This document shows positions 5,870 to 7,651 of a stretch of DNA of 7,651 nt, piece after piece. The position numbers and the translations under genes were made by a program. The notes beneath the pieces are model-generated. The model was not told the DNA's origin, searched no databases, and saw only the letters and a program-made list of their open reading frames with translations. Numbering within the stretch: the first letter of the stretch is position 1; every line of letters starts with the position of its first letter. The DNA is from Halieaceae bacterium UBA6060 (GTDB taxonomy: Bacteria; Pseudomonadota; Gammaproteobacteria; Pseudomonadales; Halieaceae), in the NCBI GenBank assembly GCA_002428935.1, contig DIYG01000020.1, positions 1 to 7,651 on the forward strand, in the 5' to 3' direction.

Positions 5870-5963
5870 CGCGCTAATCCCAGGTCTTCTCGCAGCCGAG
5901 ATCCGCTGCCCAAGGTGGTTTTAGGTAGGGCTTGATGGTGTGTTTGGCGCCGAGAGGCGTTCT

Positions 5964-6605
5964 TCAGTCCCCAACACCCAGGAGGGAGGATCGCAGCTCC
6001 GGTCGGGTGCAGTCCTGGGACAACCAGATGTCGATAAACTCGCGACCGAAATCCGGGTCTTCCAAACGCCCCAGAAATTCTCCATTCAGGCGAAAAGTGG
6101 CGAGGCCTTCAGCGTCCAGCTCCAGGGCCAGGGTGTCGGTTTCTTGAATATCTGGCCATAGCATCTCCAGAGTTTCCAGCCACTCGAAGCGTCGCGGATG
6201 GCTGCGACCCATGGCATCCCATTCGGTGAGGGTGCGCTCCACCAGGGCCTCGGATTTGATATCCATGAGGTACTGGATTTCCAGGCGCAGCGGGCGATCA
6301 CCATCGTTGTAGATACCCGTTGGGGTGTAGAGCCGTGAGTCATACACGGACCACAGCAACACCTTCAGGCGGGCTTCTCCAACCTTTAGGAACTCTTCTG
6401 TAGAAAAACCGGAGTCCTTTGCGCTAGGGGTGTTTACATCGACGCTACCGGCCACTGGGGCTGGATTGATCACGGTGTTGGGCTCGGCGGCGCTGCATAC
6501 AGAGGCGTGTACCAGGATCGACACGAGTACCGCGCTCAGGCGCGATAGCCAGGCCTGGTCGGTACCAGGGGTAAACCGTGTCGATGAGTTAGCGCTGGGA
6601 GCCAT
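5964..6605 (-). CDS. Secreted chalcone-isomerase-like domain protein
   Basis: A 213-residue protein with an N-terminal signal peptide: charged/polar residues 1-18, a hydrophobic core at about 19-35, and likely cleavage after CSA (residue 39). A low-complexity linker follows, then a domain starting KVGEARLKVLLWSVYDSRLYTP (74-95), with LRLEIQYLMDI (106-116), EWLETLEMLWPDI (141-153), FRLNGEFLGRLEDPDFGREFIDIWL (171-195) and RPELRSSLLG (201-210). These match the bacterial chalcone-isomerase-like family, whose members are mostly uncharacterised periplasmic proteins; flavonoid isomerase activity should not be assumed. The ATG at 6605 has no clear Shine-Dalgarno sequence, but the signal peptide needs a start at or near it. 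It lies 56 nt downstream of the permease on the same strand and may be co-transcribed. It converges on the GlpD-like gene, 94 nt away. Confidence 0.85.
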   Translation of the reverse strand: MAPSANSSTRFTPGTDQAWLSRLSAVLVSILVHASVCSAAEPNTVINPAPVAGSVDVNTPSAKDSGFSTEEFLKVGEARLKVLLWSVYDSRLYTPTGIYNDGDRPLRLEIQYLMDIKSEALVERTLTEWDAMGRSHPRRFEWLETLEMLWPDIQETDTLALELDAEGLATFRLNGEFLGRLEDPDFGREFIDIWLSQDCTRPELRSSLLGVGD

Positions 6606-6661
6606 AAGGAAAGTCTAGTGACGGGGGCTAAATGAAGTTGCTATGTTGCAAGATGGTAGCT

Positions 6662-7651
6662 TTAGTTACGCAGTTTCGGGGTCTTCAGATGAGGTATCTG
6701 GTTTTTCTCGGCCCAGTGTATGAGCAGTTCCCCAAGCCCCAACATTGCCACCACGCCGATGACCACCTGCCATTTGGGGCCCTCACCGGGGGTATACATG
6801 AATAGAAATGCTGCGATCGAAAGCGTGAGGATGCACAGCAGTCCAAAGAGCACGGCTATAACAGAGCCACCGGGCACCTGAAACGGACGGGGGTGGTCCG
6901 GGTCCCGGCGGCGCAGTTGCAAAAAGGCACAGGCCATACCGATGTAGGGGAGAAAGAAGATCACGCCACTGAATGAGAACAGGGTATAGAACAGGTCTTC
7001 GTTGGAGCCCGTAGACAGGCTATATAGGAGCATGGCGCTGGTGCTGACCACGCCCATGAGTACGGCGGCGCCTATGGGTGATCCGTTCTTTGGGTTCTCG
7101 ATGGCGAAAACTTTTGGCAGTTCGCCTTCCAGTCCCGCCTCGGCCGCCGAGCGATTAACGCCGATGGCCCAGGACGCACCGCTGGCAAAAGCCGCAAACA
7201 GTACGCAACAGCCGAGAAGAGTTACCACGGGCCCTTCCAGAGCGCCGGCAAAAAACAGGCGCAACATATCCACCAACCCTTCAACCAGATTGACGTCCTG
7301 AGCCGGAATGGCGGTTAGCACAGCGACCGTGCCGAGGGTGTAGAACAGGGCGATGAGCAGCCCGGAGAAAATCATTGCCCGGGGCACGTCTCTTGCCGGA
7401 TCACGCATCTCGTCACTGCCAGCGCTGACCAGTTCGAAGCCGAGCATGCCGTAGATAATGGCAGGAATATACGCCAGACCCTCGCCCCAGCGGATGGCGA
7501 GGGTTTCACTGTTCAGGGGATTGGCCATGGGGTGGCTGCGCGAGTAGTTCCAGGCGCCGACTATGATGGCGCTGAAAAACAACAACTTGGCCACGGCGCC
7601 GATATTGGGCACCCACTTGCCCAGATCCAGAGCCACGCAGCTCACACCCGC
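6662..7651 (-). CDS. APC-family amino acid permease, N-terminus cut by the window edge
   Basis: The minus-strand frame is open to the right edge and ends with TAA at 6664-6662. It gives about 329 residues of a polytopic membrane protein; typical APC permeases have 450-500 residues and 12 helices, so about the first third is missing. The GTG at 7645 is an internal Val codon, not the start. About eight hydrophobic helices are visible. LGKWVPNIGAVAK and the following YGMLGFELVSAGSDEMRDPARDVPRA correspond to the conserved APC segment with an acidic helix end and DP..D.PRA. The protein should import an amino acid or amine by proton or substrate exchange across the inner membrane; the substrate cannot be deduced. 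The C-terminus is short and cytoplasmic (HWAEKNQIPHLKTPKLRN). It lies just upstream of the chalcone-isomerase-like gene. Confidence 0.88.
   Translation of the reverse strand, partial: AGVSCVALDLGKWVPNIGAVAKLLFFSAIIVGAWNYSRSHPMANPLNSETLAIRWGEGLAYIPAIIYGMLGFELVSAGSDEMRDPARDVPRAMIFSGLLIALFYTLGTVAVLTAIPAQDVNLVEGLVDMLRLFFAGALEGPVVTLLGCCVLFAAFASGASWAIGVNRSAAEAGLEGELPKVFAIENPKNGSPIGAAVLMGVVSTSAMLLYSLSTGSNEDLFYTLFSFSGVIFFLPYIGMACAFLQLRRRDPDHPRPFQVPGGSVIAVLFGLLCILTLSIAAFLFMYTPGEGPKWQVVIGVVAMLGLGELLIHWAEKNQIPHLKTPKLRN

Noticed and set aside
5870..5963. Bidirectional terminator between the converging GlpD-like and chalcone-isomerase-like genes
   Set aside because: I find only a GCAG/CTGC 4-bp stem and no T-run, so no terminator can be supported.
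1..7651. CRISPR array, tRNA, rRNA or insertion sequence
   Set aside because: No regularly spaced repeats, tRNA cloverleaf, rRNA segment, transposase frame or terminal inverted repeats were seen on either strand.

Overview
The window looks like part of a gammaproteobacterial chromosome, probably a marine or aerobic heterotroph of the Halieaceae/OM60 type. That placement is inferred from the style and mix of the proteins and the moderately high GC of the right four fifths; no rRNA or other firm taxonomic marker is present. Two regions of different character meet at about position 1270-1380.

Left region (1-1380): more AT-rich and gene-poor, best explained as the head of a chromosomal integron cassette array read on the minus strand. 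In minus-strand order it holds a sigma70-like promoter (863-835) in the place of a cassette promoter Pc, an 11-codon leader ORF with a good Shine-Dalgarno sequence (775-740), an attI-like simple site (755-738), a complete gene cassette (743-253) encoding a 134-residue four-helix membrane protein, and that cassette's attC site (336-247). The attC has the diagnostic features: an R'' box carrying the ORF stop codon, and L''/L' arms that pair with one extrahelical G. A further open frame, perhaps of a second cassette, runs off the left edge. No integrase gene (intI) is recognisable where it would be expected, on the plus strand just right of the attI-like site; 864-1367 holds no convincing gene.

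Right region (1381-7651): ordinary dense chromosomal genes. A PaaI-like hotdog thioesterase (plus) converges on a two-gene minus-strand operon made of a metallo-beta-lactamase-fold hydrolase followed 2 nt later by a hormone-sensitive-lipase-family esterase. Divergent from that operon, across a 93-nt gap with a perfect 8-bp inverted repeat, is a GlpD-like FAD-dependent glycerol-3-phosphate dehydrogenase family protein (plus). It converges on a secreted chalcone-isomerase-like protein (minus), which lies 56 nt downstream of an APC-family amino acid permease cut by the right edge (minus).

How the genes may work together: thioesterase, esterase, MBL hydrolase and GlpD-like dehydrogenase suggest acyl-thioester, ester and glycerol-phosphate metabolism, but no complete pathway is visible. 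The most distinctive part is the integron head without an integrase, with a leader ORF that ends inside the recombination core 4 nt before the cassette start codon.
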